Below, one piece after another: positions 41,083-60,686 of a DNA stretch of 64,000 bases. The notes beneath the pieces were generated by a model. It saw nothing but the letters and a program-made list of their open reading frames with translations. It ran no database searches and had not been told where the DNA came from. The translations under genes and the position numbers were made by a program. The stretch is from Luteimonas chenhongjianii. Its GTDB lineage: Bacteria; Pseudomonadota; Gammaproteobacteria; Xanthomonadales; Xanthomonadaceae. The first letter of the stretch is position 1. Each line of letters starts with the position of its first letter. The stretch spans positions 1,302,001 through 1,366,000 of the forward strand of contig NZ_CP023406.1 in assembly GCF_002327105.1 (NCBI RefSeq). Direction: 5' to 3'.

Positions 41083-41176
41083 CGCGCGGATGGACAACGT
41101 GAATCCGGGACACGTGATTTTCCCGGAACGATGGGGAGCCTGAGCCCAGGCGCTTGCACCCGGAGAGAAGAAGACA

Positions 41177-41605
41177 ATGGCGAAGAAAGTCGTCGGTTAC
41201 ATCAAGCTGCAGGTCAAGGCCGGTCAGGCCAACCCCTCGCCGCCGGTCGGTCCCGCGCTGGGTCAGCGTGGCCTGAACATCATGGAGTTCTGCAAGGCGT
41301 TCAACGCGGCGACCTCCAAGCTCGAGCCGGGTCTGCCGACCCCGGTCATCATCACGGCCTACTCGGACCGTACGTTCACCTTCATCACCAAGAGCACGCC
41401 GGCTGCGGTGCTGCTGAAGAAGGCCGCGGGCGTGACCTCGGGCTCCAAGCGTCCCAACACCGAGAAGGTGGGCAAGGTGACGCGGGCACAGATCGAAGAA
41501 ATCGCCAAGGCGAAGGAAGCCGACCTGACGGCAGCCGAGCTGGAAGCGGCAGTGCGCACCATCACGGGCTCGGCCCGTTCGATGGGCCTGACGGTGGAGG
41601 GCTGA
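41177..41605 (+). CDS. rplK: Ribosomal protein L11
   Basis: L11 binds 23S rRNA at the GTPase centre and is needed for RelA sensing. The 142-residue protein has the Pro-rich [28 protein letters not shown] at about 16-42 (read in pieces) and a C-terminal rRNA-binding domain ending [24 protein letters not shown] upstream provides the ribosome site. rplA follows after four bases. A leader of about 150 bases could hold the L1 feedback site known from E. coli. Confidence 0.97.
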   Translation: MAKKVVGYIKLQVKAGQANPSPPVGPALGQRGLNIMEFCKAFNAATSKLEPGLPTPVIITAYSDRTFTFITKSTPAAVLLKKAAGVTSGSKRPNTEKVGKVTRAQIEEIAKAKEADLTAAELEAAVRTITGSARSMGLTVEG

Positions 41606-41609
41606 GACC

Positions 41610-42314
41610 ATGGCAAAGCTGACCAAGCGACAGAAGACCCAGCAGGCCGCCGTGCAGCCGGGCAAGAGCTACGGCATCGATGATGCCCTGAAGATCGTCA
41701 AGGACAACAGCAGCGCGAAGTTCGCCGAAGCCGTGGACGTCGCTGTCCGCCTCGGCGTCGATGCGCGCAAGTCCGACCAGCAGGTGCGCGGTTCGACCGT
41801 GCTGCCGCAGGGCACGGGCAAGAGCGTCCGCGTCGCGGTGTTCGCGCCGGCCGGTGCCAAGGCTGACGAGGCCCTGGCCGCTGGCGCCGACATCGTCGGC
41901 ATGGACGATCTGGCCGAGAAGATGCAGGCCGGTGACATCAACTACGACGTCGTCATCGCGACGCCGGACGCGATGCGCGTCGTCGGCAAGCTCGGCACGG
42001 TGCTGGGCCCGCGTGGCCTGATGCCCAACCCGAAGGTCGGCACGGTCTCCCCGAACCCGGGCGAGGCGGTGAAGAACGCGAAGGGCGGCCAGGTCCGCTA
42101 TCGCACCGACAAGGCCGGCATCATCCACTGCACGATCGGCAAGGCCGACTTCGATGCGGAGAAGCTGAAGGAAAACCTGCAGGCGCTGCTCGCCGACCTG
42201 GTGAAGGCCAAGCCGGCCACCGCCAAGGGCCAGTATCTGCAGAAGATCTCGCTGAGCTCGACCATGGGTCCCGGCGTGACCGTCGACCAGTCGTCGCTGA
42301 CCATCGCGCGCTGA
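41610..42314 (+). CDS. rplA: Ribosomal protein L1
   Basis: L1 forms the mobile stalk near the E site and represses its own operon in E. coli. The 234-residue protein has the usual [21 protein letters not shown] start of domain I and the signature [16 protein letters not shown] near 130-145. It is the last gene before a strong terminator, and rplJ is transcribed from a separate leader. Confidence 0.97.
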   Translation: MAKLTKRQKTQQAAVQPGKSYGIDDALKIVKDNSSAKFAEAVDVAVRLGVDARKSDQQVRGSTVLPQGTGKSVRVAVFAPAGAKADEALAAGADIVGMDDLAEKMQAGDINYDVVIATPDAMRVVGKLGTVLGPRGLMPNPKVGTVSPNPGEAVKNAKGGQVRYRTDKAGIIHCTIGKADFDAEKLKENLQALLADLVKAKPATAKGQYLQKISLSSTMGPGVTVDQSSLTIAR

Positions 42315-42328
42315 TCGCAACGTTTCAG

Positions 42329-42360
42329 ACGCATCGCCCGGCAACGGACGATGCGTTTTT
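42329..42360 (+). terminator. Terminator after rplA
   Basis: An 8-bp perfect stem ACGCATCG/CGATGCGT (42329-42336 with 42349-42356) with a 12-base loop, then TTTT, starts 15 bases after rplA. It separates rplKA from rplJL-rpoBC. Confidence 0.75.
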
Positions 42361-42688
42361 GGGGGCTACGTGACGGACTCGAAGTCCGGCGCGGCGCCGT
42401 CAAAGACCGCAGGCGCGGTCGACATCGCGGTGGCGACGGGCAGGGAGGCTCGAACTGGCAGGGAATCGCCGCCACCGATGATCGAGATCGCTTAATCCCG
42501 AGGTGCTTGCACCGAAAGGCCTGCGTAGATGGTGATGCCTTTTCGAAGTTTTCTGGTTCGACATCCGTCCAGCCAGACAGAAAGGCCACCACCGGGATGC
42601 TTCACGCATCCCCGGCCTCCAGGATGGAAGCCGCTCAGGACCGCAAGCGGCAGGAGCCGTGAGCGGAGTTCACAATGAGGAGTGATTA
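42361..42688 (+). promoter_or_regulatory. rplJ leader with probable L10/L12 binding site
   Basis: No gene is seen here. The stretch 42491-42580 carries CTTAATCCCG, a GGTGC-TT-GCACC hairpin and CTGCGTAGATGGTGATG, which resemble the conserved core of L10-leader RNAs as I remember it. In E. coli, L10-L12 bind this leader and block rplJ translation. I could not place the promoter with confidence. The AGGAG-like site before rplJ (42674-42680) is strong. Confidence 0.55.
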
Positions 42689-43219
42689 ATGGCTCTCAAT
42701 CTGTCCCAGAAGCAGGAAGTTGTCGCCGAGCTGGCAGAAGTCGCCGCGAACGCCCACTCCTTGGTTGCTGTCGAGTATCTGGGCACCACGGTCAGTCAGA
42801 TGACCGCGATGCGCAAGAAGGCTCGTGAGACCGGTGTGTACTTGCGCGTTGTCAAGAACACCCTGGCCGCACGCGCAGTGGAAGGTACCAGCTACGAGTG
42901 CTCCAAGGACTCGCTGGTCGGACCTCTGCTGTATGCATTCTCGACCGAGGAGCCCGGCGCAGCCGGTCGCCTGATCAAGGAATTCGCCAAGGACAACAGC
43001 AAGCTGGTGCCCAAGGTCGTCGTCGTGGAAGGTCAGCTGTACCCGGCCAGCCATGTCGACGTGCTGGCATCGCTGCCGACGCTCGACCAGGCGCTGTCCA
43101 TGCTCGCCCGCGTGCTTTCCGAACCCGCTGCGATGTTCGCCCGTGCCGTCAAGGCCGTCGGCGACAAGCAGGGTGGTGGCGAGGAAGCGCCCGCGGAAGC
43201 AGAGGCCGAAACGGCGTAA
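42689..43219 (+). CDS. rplJ: Ribosomal protein L10
   Basis: L10 anchors the L7/L12 stalk on 23S rRNA. The 176-residue protein has the N-terminal rRNA-binding domain ([20 protein letters not shown], then [26 protein letters not shown]) and a C-terminal helix that carries L12 dimers. Its Glu/Ala-rich end is [15 protein letters not shown]. It is preceded by a leader with an L10-type element and followed by rplL after 57 bases. Confidence 0.97.
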   Translation: MALNLSQKQEVVAELAEVAANAHSLVAVEYLGTTVSQMTAMRKKARETGVYLRVVKNTLAARAVEGTSYECSKDSLVGPLLYAFSTEEPGAAGRLIKEFAKDNSKLVPKVVVVEGQLYPASHVDVLASLPTLDQALSMLARVLSEPAAMFARAVKAVGDKQGGGEEAPAEAEAETA

Positions 43220-43276
43220 GCCGGGCTTGCCTGTTCAACGAAACCTAACCCAGAAAATTTTCCAAAGGTAATCACA

Positions 43277-43648
43277 ATGTCCCTTACCAACGAGCAGATC
43301 GTCGACGCAATCGCCGAGAAGTCCCTGATGGAAGTGATGGAGCTGGTCAAGGCCATCGAAGAGAAGTTCGGCGTCTCCGCCGCTGCTCCGGTCGCCGCCG
43401 CCGCTGCCGCGGGCCCGGCTGCCGCTGTCGAAGAGCAGACCGAGTTCACCGTCGTCCTGAAGGCCGCCGGCGAGAAGAAGGTCGAGGCGATCAAGGTCGT
43501 CCGCGCCATCACCGGCCTGGGTCTGAAGGAAGCCAAGGACCTGGTCGAAGGCGCTCCGAAGGACGTCAAGGAAGGCGCCACGAAGGAAGAAGCCGAGAAG
43601 ATCAAGAAGGATCTCGAGGCCGCCGGCGCGACCGTCGAAATCAAGTAA
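43277..43648 (+). CDS. rplL: Ribosomal protein L7/L12
   Basis: L12 recruits translation GTPases. The 123-residue protein has an N-terminal dimerisation domain (1-33), an Ala-rich hinge (about 36-52) and the C-terminal factor-binding domain with [23 protein letters not shown]. The gene is followed by a hairpin before rpoB, as in E. coli where an attenuator lowers rpoBC expression. Confidence 0.97.
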   Translation: MSLTNEQIVDAIAEKSLMEVMELVKAIEEKFGVSAAAPVAAAAAAGPAAAVEEQTEFTVVLKAAGEKKVEAIKVVRAITGLGLKEAKDLVEGAPKDVKEGATKEEAEKIKKDLEAAGATVEIK

Positions 43649-43688
43649 GCGGCACCTTGGCATCGCAGCGCATGCTGACGATGCACCG

Positions 43689-43714
43689 GGGCCGGGGGCG
43701 AAAGCTCCCGGCCC
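43689..43714 (+). terminator. Hairpin between rplL and rpoB (probable attenuator)
   Basis: An 11-bp stem with one G-U pair (43689-43699 with 43704-43714) and a GAAA tetraloop is followed by TTGG. The very stable stem and weak U-tract suggest partial termination that sets the ratio of rpoBC to rplJL, by analogy with E. coli. Confidence 0.6.
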
Positions 43715-43882
43715 TTGGTCGTTCCGAAAGCCGGACGGCCTGAACAGACAACTGACGCAGTTGTCAGTGGGTAGTAGCGGGAGATGGCGTGCTGGTGCCG
43801 GCAATACCAGCGACTACCCAGTGACAGCTTTCTGTATCCCGGATCGCACTGCGATCCCATCGATTCATCGAGGCGTACTCCC

Positions 43883-48058
<4,176 letters not shown>

Positions 48059-48145
48059 GGCAGGGAGCAGGCGCGCGGCGCGTGACCGCGCTGCGCGCTG
48101 CAGTAACGCATCCCCACCCAGGTTCCCCATTCCCGGAGTAAAGAC

Positions 48146-52420
<4,275 letters not shown>

Positions 52421-52434
52421 GATTGCACCCCTTC

Positions 52435-52487
52435 GGCGGCCCCTCGCGGGCCGCCCAGACTCCGAAAAGAGGCGCAGGACGCGCCTC
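52435..52487 (+). terminator. Two hairpins after rpoC
   Basis: An 8-bp perfect stem (52435-52442 with 52448-52455) and a 7-bp perfect stem (52469-52475 with 52481-52487) follow the rpoC stop within 70 bases. Neither has a U-run, which is common in this window. Confidence 0.6.
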
Positions 52488-52568
52488 GTATTCGGTCCAG
52501 GATGGACGGGAGAGGTTGTATGCCGGGCTGCATTCCTAAGGGAGCGGCCGGCGGCGGTGTGACCCGCG

Positions 52569-52598
52569 TTGACGGTATCCGTCGGCGCGGGCTATACT
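52569..52598 (+). promoter_or_regulatory. Promoter of the str operon (rpsL)
   Basis: TTGACG (52569-52574) and TATACT (52593-52598) are 18 bases apart, both near consensus. Transcription would start near 52605, leaving a 75-base leader before rpsL. Confidence 0.8.
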
Positions 52599-52678
52599 TT
52601 TTCGTCTGACAGGCGGCAACTTTCCGTCTGTCTTCGTTTTTCACCGGGCCCCGGCCCGAACAAAAGACCCGAGACCTG

Positions 52679-53053
<375 letters not shown>

Positions 53054-53063
53054 GGATTAAACA

Positions 53064-53531
53064 ATGTCGCGTAAAGGAAACACCCCGCAGCGTTCGGTGC
53101 TGCCCGACCCGAAGCACAACAGCGATACGATCGCGCGCTTCATCAACATGGTCATGAAGAGTGGCAAGAAGTCGATCGCTGAAAAGATCGTCTACGGTGC
53201 CATGGATGTGATCAGCGAGAAGAACGGCAACCCGCTCGAGCTGGTCGAGAAGGCGCTGAGCAACATCTCGCCGGCCGTCGAGGTGAAGTCCCGCCGTGTC
53301 GGCGGTGCCACGTATCAGGTGCCGGTCGAAGTGCGCGCCTCGCGCCGCATGGCGCTGGCAATGCGCTGGCTGATCGAGTCGGCGCGCAAGCGCGGCGAGA
53401 ACACCATGCCGCGCAAGCTTGCCGCCGAACTGATCGACGCGTCCGAGAACCGTGGCGGCGCGATCAAGAAGCGTGAAGAAACTCACCGCATGGCCGACGC
53501 CAACAAGGCGTTCGCGCACTACCGCTGGTAA
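53064..53531 (+). CDS. rpsG: Ribosomal protein S7
   Basis: S7 nucleates assembly of the 30S head. The 155-residue protein starts [19 protein letters not shown] and ends [15 protein letters not shown], the standard length. In E. coli S7 binds the rpsL-rpsG spacer to repress translation. Here that spacer is 10 bases, so this control is unlikely in the same form. A strong hairpin follows the stop. Confidence 0.98.
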   Translation: MSRKGNTPQRSVLPDPKHNSDTIARFINMVMKSGKKSIAEKIVYGAMDVISEKNGNPLELVEKALSNISPAVEVKSRRVGGATYQVPVEVRASRRMALAMRWLIESARKRGENTMPRKLAAELIDASENRGGAIKKREETHRMADANKAFAHYRW

Positions 53532-53539
53532 GCGGATCT

Positions 53540-53636
53540 GCGGGCTCCGGTTGATTCCGGAGCCCGCCGGCACCATCCAAGTGCCTTCAAGCGGTCGCTG
53601 GCCGCACGCAGGATCCGAAGGCCGCCGCAAGGCGGC
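53540..53636 (+). terminator. Hairpins between rpsG and fusA
   Basis: An 11-bp perfect stem (53540-53550 with 53557-53567, loop TTGATT) begins nine bases after rpsG. A 6-bp stem (53621-53626 with 53631-53636, loop GCAA) lies further on. They fill most of the 183-base spacer and may reduce read-through to fusA or act as an RNA-binding site. Confidence 0.5.
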
Positions 53637-53714
53637 ATTCGTCCATTCAAGCGATTCCATCGCGAAGGCTCCGTGTTTCCGTCGGGGCTTCGCCATTCAA
53701 TACGAGAAACCGAC

Positions 53715-55847
53715 GTGGCTCGCACGACTCCCATCGAACGCTACCGCAATTTCGGCATCATGGCCCACATCGATGCCGGCAAGACCACGACCTCCGAGCG
53801 CATCCTGTTCTACACCGGCAAGAGCCACAAGATCGGTGAAGTGCACGACGGCGCTGCCACCATGGACTGGATGGAGCAGGAGCAGGAACGTGGCATCACG
53901 ATCCAGTCCGCAGCCACCACCGCGTTCTGGAAGGGCATGGACAAGTCGTTGCCCGAGTACCGCTTCAACATCATCGATACCCCCGGTCACGTCGACTTCA
54001 CCATCGAAGTGGAGCGCAGCCTGCGCGTGCTCGACGGCGCGGTGTTCGTGCTGTGTGCGGTCGGTGGCGTGCAGCCGCAGTCCGAGACTGTGTGGCGCCA
54101 GGCGAACAAGTATCACGTGCCCCGCATCGCGTTCGTCAACAAGATGGACCGCACCGGCGCGAACTTCAACAAGGTCCGCGACCAGCTGAAGTCGCGCCTG
54201 GGCGCGGCTCCGGTTCCGATGCAGGTGCCGATCGGTGCCGAGGACGGTTTCGAGGGCGTGGTCGACCTGCTCAAGATGAAGGCGATCCACTGGGATACCG
54301 CATCGCAGGGTCTGACGTTCGAGTATCGCGAGATCCCGGCCGAGCTGCAGGCGCAGGCCGAGGAAGCCCGTGCGTTCATGGTCGAGTCGGCCGCCGAGGC
54401 CAGCGAAGAGCTGATGAACAAGTATCTCGAGGGCGGCGAGCTCTCCGAGGAAGAGATCGTCAACGGCCTGCGCGAGCGCACGCTCAAGACCGAGATCGTG
54501 CCGATGTACTGCGGCACCGCGTTCAAGAACAAGGGCGTCCAGGCGATGCTCGATGGCGTGGTGCAGCTGCTGCCTTCGCCGGTCGATGTGCCGTCCATCA
54601 AGGGCGTGGACGTCGATGACGAGACCAAGGAGCTGACCCGCGAGTCGAGCGACAAGGCGCCGTTCTCGGCGCTCGCGTTCAAGATCATGACCGACCCGTT
54701 CGTGGGTTCGCTGACCTTCTTCCGCGTCTACTCGGGCATGCTCAATGCCGGCGACCAGGTCTACAACTCGGTCAAGGGCAAGAAGGAGCGCATCGGCCGT
54801 CTGCTGCAGATGCATTCCAACAACCGTGAAGAGATCAAGGAAGTGCTGGCGGGCGACATCGCCGCCGCGGTGGGTCTGAAGGACGTCACCACCGGCGACA
54901 CGCTGTGCTCGCAGGACAACCCGATCATTCTCGAGCGCATGGTGTTCCCCGAGCCCGTCATCTCGATGGCGGTCGAGCCCAAGACCAAGTCGGACCAGGA
55001 AAAGATGGGCCTCGCCCTCGGTCGCCTGGCGCAGGAGGATCCGTCCTTCCGCGTGCGTACCGACGAAGAGTCCGGCCAGACCATCATCGCCGGCATGGGC
55101 GAGCTGCACCTGGACATCATCGTCGACCGCATGAAGCGCGAGTTCAACGTCGAAGCCAACGTCGGCAAGCCGCAGGTCGCGTATCGCGAGACGATCCGCA
55201 GCAGCGACGTGAAGTCGGACTACAAGCACGCCAAGCAGTCGGGTGGTAAGGGTCAGTACGGTCACGTCGTGATCGAGCTGTCGCCGCTGACCGATGCCGA
55301 CCGTGCGGATCCGAAGATCGCAGCCGACATCAAGGACGACTTCCTCTTCATCAACGACATCACCGGTGGCGTGATCCCGAAGGAATTCATTCCTTCGGTC
55401 GAGAAGGGCATCCGCGAGACGATCACCAGCGGCCCGCTGGCGGGCTTCCCGGTCGTCGGCGTCAAGGTCAAGCTGGTGTTCGGCTCGTACCACGACGTCG
55501 ACTCGTCGGAAATGGCGTTCAAGCTCGCCGCGTCGATGGCGTTCAAGCAGGGCTTCGTCAAGGCGAGCCCGGCGCTGCTCGAGCCGATGATGAAGGTCGA
55601 GATCGTCAGCCCCGAGGAGTACCTCGGTGACGTGATGGGCGACGTCAGTCGTCGTCGCGGCATCCTGCAGGGTCAGGACGACAGCCCGTCGGGCAAGATC
55701 ATCAACGCGATGATCCCGCTGGGCGAGATGTTCGGCTACGCGACGACGCTGCGCTCGATGTCCCAGGGCCGTGCGACGTTCTCGATGGAGTTCGACCACT
55801 ACGCGGAAGCCCCGGCCAACATCGCCGAGACCGTCACCAAGAAGTAA
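53715..55847 (+). CDS. fusA: Elongation factor G
   Basis: EF-G drives translocation and, with RRF, recycling. The 710-residue protein has the G1 motif AHIDAGKT at 17-24, DTPGHVDF and NKMD in the G domain, and the usual domains II to V ([13 protein letters not shown] in domain IV). The start is a GTG at 53715-53717 ([12 protein letters not shown]), the conserved N-terminus; an ATG upstream at 53673 would add 14 unlikely residues. tuf copy 2 follows after 90 bases. Confidence 0.97.
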   Translation: MARTTPIERYRNFGIMAHIDAGKTTTSERILFYTGKSHKIGEVHDGAATMDWMEQEQERGITIQSAATTAFWKGMDKSLPEYRFNIIDTPGHVDFTIEVERSLRVLDGAVFVLCAVGGVQPQSETVWRQANKYHVPRIAFVNKMDRTGANFNKVRDQLKSRLGAAPVPMQVPIGAEDGFEGVVDLLKMKAIHWDTASQGLTFEYREIPAELQAQAEEARAFMVESAAEASEELMNKYLEGGELSEEEIVNGLRERTLKTEIVPMYCGTAFKNKGVQAMLDGVVQLLPSPVDVPSIKGVDVDDETKELTRESSDKAPFSALAFKIMTDPFVGSLTFFRVYSGMLNAGDQVYNSVKGKKERIGRLLQMHSNNREEIKEVLAGDIAAAVGLKDVTTGDTLCSQDNPIILERMVFPEPVISMAVEPKTKSDQEKMGLALGRLAQEDPSFRVRTDEESGQTIIAGMGELHLDIIVDRMKREFNVEANVGKPQVAYRETIRSSDVKSDYKHAKQSGGKGQYGHVVIELSPLTDADRADPKIAADIKDDFLFINDITGGVIPKEFIPSVEKGIRETITSGPLAGFPVVGVKVKLVFGSYHDVDSSEMAFKLAASMAFKQGFVKASPALLEPMMKVEIVSPEEYLGDVMGDVSRRRGILQGQDDSPSGKIINAMIPLGEMFGYATTLRSMSQGRATFSMEFDHYAEAPANIAETVTKK

Positions 55848-55859
55848 TGCATCGGGATT

Positions 55860-55894
55860 GGAATCCGGCGTTCGCATCGCGGCGCCGGATTTCC
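55860..55894 (+). terminator. Hairpin between fusA and tuf copy 2
   Basis: GGAATCCGGCG (55860-55870) pairs with CGCCGGATTTCC (55883-55894), with one bulged A. It sits 12 bases after fusA. No U-run is present, so tuf may still be co-transcribed. Confidence 0.45.
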
Positions 55895-55937
55895 GGATCC
55901 CAGTTTCCAGTCCCGAATCAAACAGAGGTTAACCACC

Positions 55938-57128
<1,191 letters not shown>

Positions 57129-57135
57129 TCTGACG

Positions 57136-57162
57136 GGCCACGCGCGCATCGCGCGCGTGGCC
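57136..57162 (+). terminator. Hairpin after tuf copy 2
   Basis: A perfect 12-bp stem (57136-57147 with 57151-57162) with a three-base loop starts seven bases after the stop. It is a strong transcript-end structure without a U-run. Confidence 0.65.
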
Positions 57163-57318
57163 ACTGGCCCAAGGGCTGGTCGGGCAGGGCATCCATTGAT
57201 TTCGATTTCGACTTCGCCATTCCGAGGTCCGACATGCGGAATCCTGGATCCCCTGCTTTGCGGGGTGACGATCGAAAGGCGGGCCGGCTATGCCGGTCCG
57301 TCCGGTTTTGGCGGGGGC

Positions 57319-57348
57319 TTGCGTCCAAGCCTGTGTACCCGCTAGAAT
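57319..57348 (+). promoter_or_regulatory. Probable promoter of the S10 operon
   Basis: TTGCGT (57319-57324) and TAGAAT (57343-57348) are 18 bases apart. A start near 57355 gives a leader of about 315 bases before rpsJ. Between tuf and this promoter (57163-57318) I see only a small imperfect CCCC...GGGG palindrome near 57250-57264 and no gene. Confidence 0.6.
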
Positions 57349-57669
57349 GCAAGACCCTCGCGGACATGCTGTCATCAGATGCCCGCGAAATCGCGAAATG
57401 AGGTGCAGGATGCCCTCGTCTTCGCCAGACACGGAAATGTCGCGAGGCTGTGCTCCACCCGTTCCGGAGATTTCCGGAGCACGAAGGGATGGAGCGGATC
57501 ACCGCGTCCAAATTTCTGTGTCTGGGCGGACCGGGTAACCGGTCTGCCTTTTGTGTTTGCAAGGAAAGGCCCCGGGGCGCGGGTGAATGCCTCGGATCGC
57601 CACGAATCAATGGGGTTCTGCGCACCCAGCCGCAGGCCCGTCGCTCTTTCAACCAAGGATATTTCCGTC
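57349..57669 (+). promoter_or_regulatory. S10 operon leader with terminator-like attenuator
   Basis: No convincing gene lies in this leader. At 57525-57548 a 10-bp stem with one G-U pair and a GTAA tetraloop is followed by TTTTGTGTTT. This is the best intrinsic-terminator shape in the translation block, and it lies inside the rpsJ transcript, 112 bases before the start codon. In E. coli, L4 causes attenuation in the S10 leader; an equivalent is likely here by position, but the leader is much longer than the E. coli one (about 170 bases). Confidence 0.6.
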
Positions 57670-57981
57670 ATGACGGACCAAAAGATCCGGATCCGCCTCA
57701 AGGCATTCGATCACCGCCTGATCGATCGCTCGGCAAGCGAGATCGTCGAGACCGCCAAGCGGACCGGTGCGCAGGTGCGCGGCCCGATCCCGCTGCCGAC
57801 CAAAATCGAGCGTTACACCATCCTGACGTCGCCGCACGTCGACAAGGATGCACGTGACCAGTACGAGACCCGCACGCACAAGCGCGTGCTGGACATCGTC
57901 GACCCGAACGACAAGACCGTTGATGCGCTGATGAAGCTTGAGCTCGCAGCTGGCGTCGACGTTCAGATCAAGCTGACCTAA
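57670..57981 (+). CDS. rpsJ: Ribosomal protein S10
   Basis: S10 is a 30S head protein and, as NusE, an antitermination factor. The 103-residue protein starts [20 protein letters not shown] and has [21 protein letters not shown] and QYETRTHKR, all typical. The ATG at 57670 is used; an upstream frame has no family likeness. It heads the S10 operon; rplC follows after 11 bases. Confidence 0.97.
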   Translation: MTDQKIRIRLKAFDHRLIDRSASEIVETAKRTGAQVRGPIPLPTKIERYTILTSPHVDKDARDQYETRTHKRVLDIVDPNDKTVDALMKLELAAGVDVQIKLT

Positions 57982-57992
57982 AGGACCGACCC

Positions 57993-58646
57993 ATGACCGC
58001 GAAGATTCATTCGTTGGGCATCGTCGGCCGCAAGGCCGGCATGAGCCGGGTGTTCACCGAGGACGGCAAGTCCGTGCCGGTGACGCTGATCGAGGCGACC
58101 CCCAACCGCATCACCCAGATCAAGACCGTCGACACCGACGGCTACAGCGCCGTGCAGGTCACCGCAGGCGTCAAGCGTGCATCGCTGCTCAACAAGCCGG
58201 AAACCGGCCACCTCGCCAAGGCGAAGGTCGAAGCCGGCCGTGGCCTGTGGGAGCTCCGCGTCGCCGACGACAAGATCGCCGACTTCAGTGTCGGTGGCGA
58301 GATCAAGGCCGACATCTTCGAAGTAGGCCAGATCGTCGACGTCCAGGGCGTCACGAAGGGCAAGGGTTTCCAGGGCACGATCAAGCGCTGGAACTTCAAG
58401 ATGGGCGACGCCACGCACGGTAACTCGCTGTCGCACCGCCAGCCGGGTTCGCTCGGTCAGCGCCAGACGCCGGGCCGCGTGTTTCCGGGCAAGAAGATGT
58501 CCGGTCACATGGGTGCCGACGTGCAGACCACGCAGCGCCTGCAGATCGTGCAGGTCGACGCCGAGCGCGGCCTGATCGCCGTCAAGGGCGCCGTGCCTGG
58601 CGCGCCGGGTGGCGACGTGATCGTGCGTCCGTCGAGCAAGGCATAA
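57993..58646 (+). CDS. rplC: Ribosomal protein L3
   Basis: L3 is an early assembly protein near the peptidyl transferase centre. The 217-residue protein starts [20 protein letters not shown] and has [16 protein letters not shown] and [19 protein letters not shown], with the Gln that PrmB methylates in E. coli in SHRQPGS. Length is normal. It sits between rpsJ and rplD with 11-base gaps. Confidence 0.97.
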   Translation: MTAKIHSLGIVGRKAGMSRVFTEDGKSVPVTLIEATPNRITQIKTVDTDGYSAVQVTAGVKRASLLNKPETGHLAKAKVEAGRGLWELRVADDKIADFSVGGEIKADIFEVGQIVDVQGVTKGKGFQGTIKRWNFKMGDATHGNSLSHRQPGSLGQRQTPGRVFPGKKMSGHMGADVQTTQRLQIVQVDAERGLIAVKGAVPGAPGGDVIVRPSSKA

Positions 58647-58657
58647 GGAGTAGCACG

Positions 58658-59263
58658 ATGGAACTCGCAATCAACAACAGCAGCACGAAGCTGTCGGTCT
58701 CCGACGAAGTCTTCGGCCGCGATTTCAGCGAAGACCTGGTCCACCAGGTGGTCGTTGCCTACCGCAACGCCGGTCGCGCCGGTACCAAGGCGCAGAAGAC
58801 CCGTTCGGAAGTCAACGGCACGACCAAGAAGTCGAAGAAGCAGAAGGGCGGCGGTGCGCGTCATGGCGCGCTGACGGCTCCGATCTTCGTCGGCGGTGGT
58901 GTGACGTTCGCGGCCAAGCCGCGCAGCTTCGCGCAGAAGGTCAACCGCAAGATGTACCGCGCGGCGATGTCGGCGATCCTGTCCGAACTCAACCGCCAGG
59001 GCCGTCTGATGGTCGTCGAGACGTTCGACCTGACCGAGACCAAGACCAGCGGCATGGTCGCCAAGCTCAAGGAATTCGATCTGGGCAAGCGTCCGCTGAT
59101 CGTGACCGAGGACGCGTCCGAGCACCTGTACCTGTCGGCACGCAACCTGCCCTACGTCGAGATCCGCGACGTGCAGGGCCTGGATCCGGTCGCGCTGGTC
59201 GGCGCCGATACCGTGCTGATCACCACCGATGCGGTGAAGAAGATCGAGGAGTGGCTGGCATGA
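58658..59263 (+). CDS. rplD: Ribosomal protein L4
   Basis: L4 is a 50S protein lining the exit tunnel and, in E. coli, the repressor of the S10 operon. The 201-residue protein has the loop [22 protein letters not shown] (read in pieces) and [18 protein letters not shown]. Its stop overlaps the rplW start (ATGA at 59260-59263). A hairpin upstream of rpsJ could be its regulatory target. Confidence 0.97.
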   Translation: MELAINNSSTKLSVSDEVFGRDFSEDLVHQVVVAYRNAGRAGTKAQKTRSEVNGTTKKSKKQKGGGARHGALTAPIFVGGGVTFAAKPRSFAQKVNRKMYRAAMSAILSELNRQGRLMVVETFDLTETKTSGMVAKLKEFDLGKRPLIVTEDASEHLYLSARNLPYVEIRDVQGLDPVALVGADTVLITTDAVKKIEEWLA

Positions 59264-59559
59264 ACGACGCCAAGCTCTATGAAGTGATCCGTGCGCCGCG
59301 CGTGTCCGAGAAGACCGCGCGCCTGCAGGAAGTGTCCAACCAGTACGCGTTCGAAGTGTCGACCGTCGCGACCAAGGCCGATATCAAGGCTGCGGTCGAG
59401 AAGCTGTTCGGCGTGACGGTCGAGGCTGTCAACGTGTTGAACGTGAAGGGCAAGAACAAGTCCTTCCGTCAGCGCCAGGGCAGCCGTGGCGACTGGCGCA
59501 AGGCGTACGTCAAGCTGGCCGACGGCCAGTCGATCGACGTCATGAACGCGAAGGTCTGA
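59260..59559 (+). CDS. rplW: Ribosomal protein L23
   Basis: L23 sits at the exit of the tunnel and docks trigger factor and SRP. The 99-residue protein starts [21 protein letters not shown] and has [20 protein letters not shown] near 48-67. The ATG at 59260, overlapping the rplD stop, is the family start. rplB follows after 10 bases. Confidence 0.97.
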   Translation: MNDAKLYEVIRAPRVSEKTARLQEVSNQYAFEVSTVATKADIKAAVEKLFGVTVEAVNVLNVKGKNKSFRQRQGSRGDWRKAYVKLADGQSIDVMNAKV

Positions 59560-59569
59560 GGAAGCCCCG

Positions 59570-60397
59570 ATGCCATTGATGAAATTCAAGCCCACGTCCG
59601 CCGGTCGCCGTTCCGCGGTCCGCGTCGTGCATCCGCACCTGCACAAGGGTGCGCCGCACGCCGCGCTGGTCGAGAAGAAGACCAACACCGGTGGTCGCAA
59701 CCACCACGGCCGCATCACCACCCGTCACATCGGTGGTGGCCACAAGCAGCACTACCGCATCGTCGACTTCAAGCGGGACAAGGAAGGCATTCCGGCGCGC
59801 GTCGAGCGCATCGAATACGACCCCAACCGCACCGCCCACATTGCACTGCTGTGCTATGTCGACGGCGAGCGTCGCTACATCATCGCGCCGAAGGGTCTCA
59901 AGGCTGGCGATCAGGTGATCTCCGGTTCGGATGCTCCGATCAAGACCGGCAACACGCTGCCGCTGCGCAACATCCCGGTCGGCTCGACGATCCACTGCAT
60001 CGAGATGAAGCCGGGCAAGGGCGCGCAGATTGCCCGCGCCGCCGGTGCCGGCGTGCAGCTGGTGTCGCGCGAAGGCGTCTACGCGACTGTCCGCCTGCGT
60101 TCGGGCGAAGTGCGTCGCGTGCCGTCCGAGTGCCGCGCCACGATCGGCGAGGTCAGCAACGACGAGCACAGCCTCGAGAAGCTGGGCAAGGCCGGTGCGA
60201 AGCGCTGGCGTGGCGTCAAGCCGACCGTCCGCGGTGCGGCGATGAACCCGGTCGACCATCCGCACGGTGGTGGTGAGGCCAAGGCCGGTCAGGGTAATCC
60301 GCACCCGGTCACGCCCTGGGGTGTCCCGACCAAGGGCTACAAGACCCGCCACAACAAGCGGACGCAGCAGTTCATCGTGCGCGATCGCAGGAGCTGA
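59570..60397 (+). CDS. rplB: Ribosomal protein L2
   Basis: L2 is needed for subunit association and peptidyl transfer. The 275-residue protein has [20 protein letters not shown] (here [10 protein letters not shown]), [14 protein letters not shown] and the C-terminal [16 protein letters not shown] with the conserved His of the active-site region. Length is normal. It is followed by rpsS after six bases. Confidence 0.98.
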   Translation: MPLMKFKPTSAGRRSAVRVVHPHLHKGAPHAALVEKKTNTGGRNHHGRITTRHIGGGHKQHYRIVDFKRDKEGIPARVERIEYDPNRTAHIALLCYVDGERRYIIAPKGLKAGDQVISGSDAPIKTGNTLPLRNIPVGSTIHCIEMKPGKGAQIARAAGAGVQLVSREGVYATVRLRSGEVRRVPSECRATIGEVSNDEHSLEKLGKAGAKRWRGVKPTVRGAAMNPVDHPHGGGEAKAGQGNPHPVTPWGVPTKGYKTRHNKRTQQFIVRDRRS

Positions 60398-60403
60398 TAG
60401 ACC

Positions 60404-60676
60404 ATGGCACGTTCACTCAAGAAGGGTCCCTTCGTCGACCACCACCTCATCAAGAAGGTGGAAGCCGCGGGTTCCAACACCAAGAAGCCGATCAAGACCT
60501 GGTCGCGTCGCTCGATGGTCCTGCCGGACATGATCGGTTTCACCATCGCCATCCACAACGGCAAGAACCACGTCCCGGTGCTGGTCAACGAGAACATGGT
60601 GGGCCACAAGCTCGGCGAATTCGCGCTGACCCGGACCTTCAAGGGTCACGGCGGCGACAAGAAGTCGGGCAGGTAA
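60404..60676 (+). CDS. rpsS: Ribosomal protein S19
   Basis: S19 is a 30S head protein contacting S13. The 90-residue protein starts [20 protein letters not shown] and has [20 protein letters not shown] and a Gly/Lys-rich C-terminus. It lies between rplB and rplV; the AGGTAAGGAG at its end serves as the rplV ribosome site. Confidence 0.98.
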   Translation: MARSLKKGPFVDHHLIKKVEAAGSNTKKPIKTWSRRSMVLPDMIGFTIAIHNGKNHVPVLVNENMVGHKLGEFALTRTFKGHGGDKKSGR

Positions 60677-60686
60677 GGAGCGCACA

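Noticed and set aside
53697..55877. 726-codon minus-strand frame across fusA
   Set aside because: Shadow of fusA; same composition bias and no independent start signal.
57200..57300. Possible insertion sequence or REP element near the CCCC...GGGG palindrome
   Set aside because: Only one short imperfect palindrome is seen; no transposase, target repeat or array.
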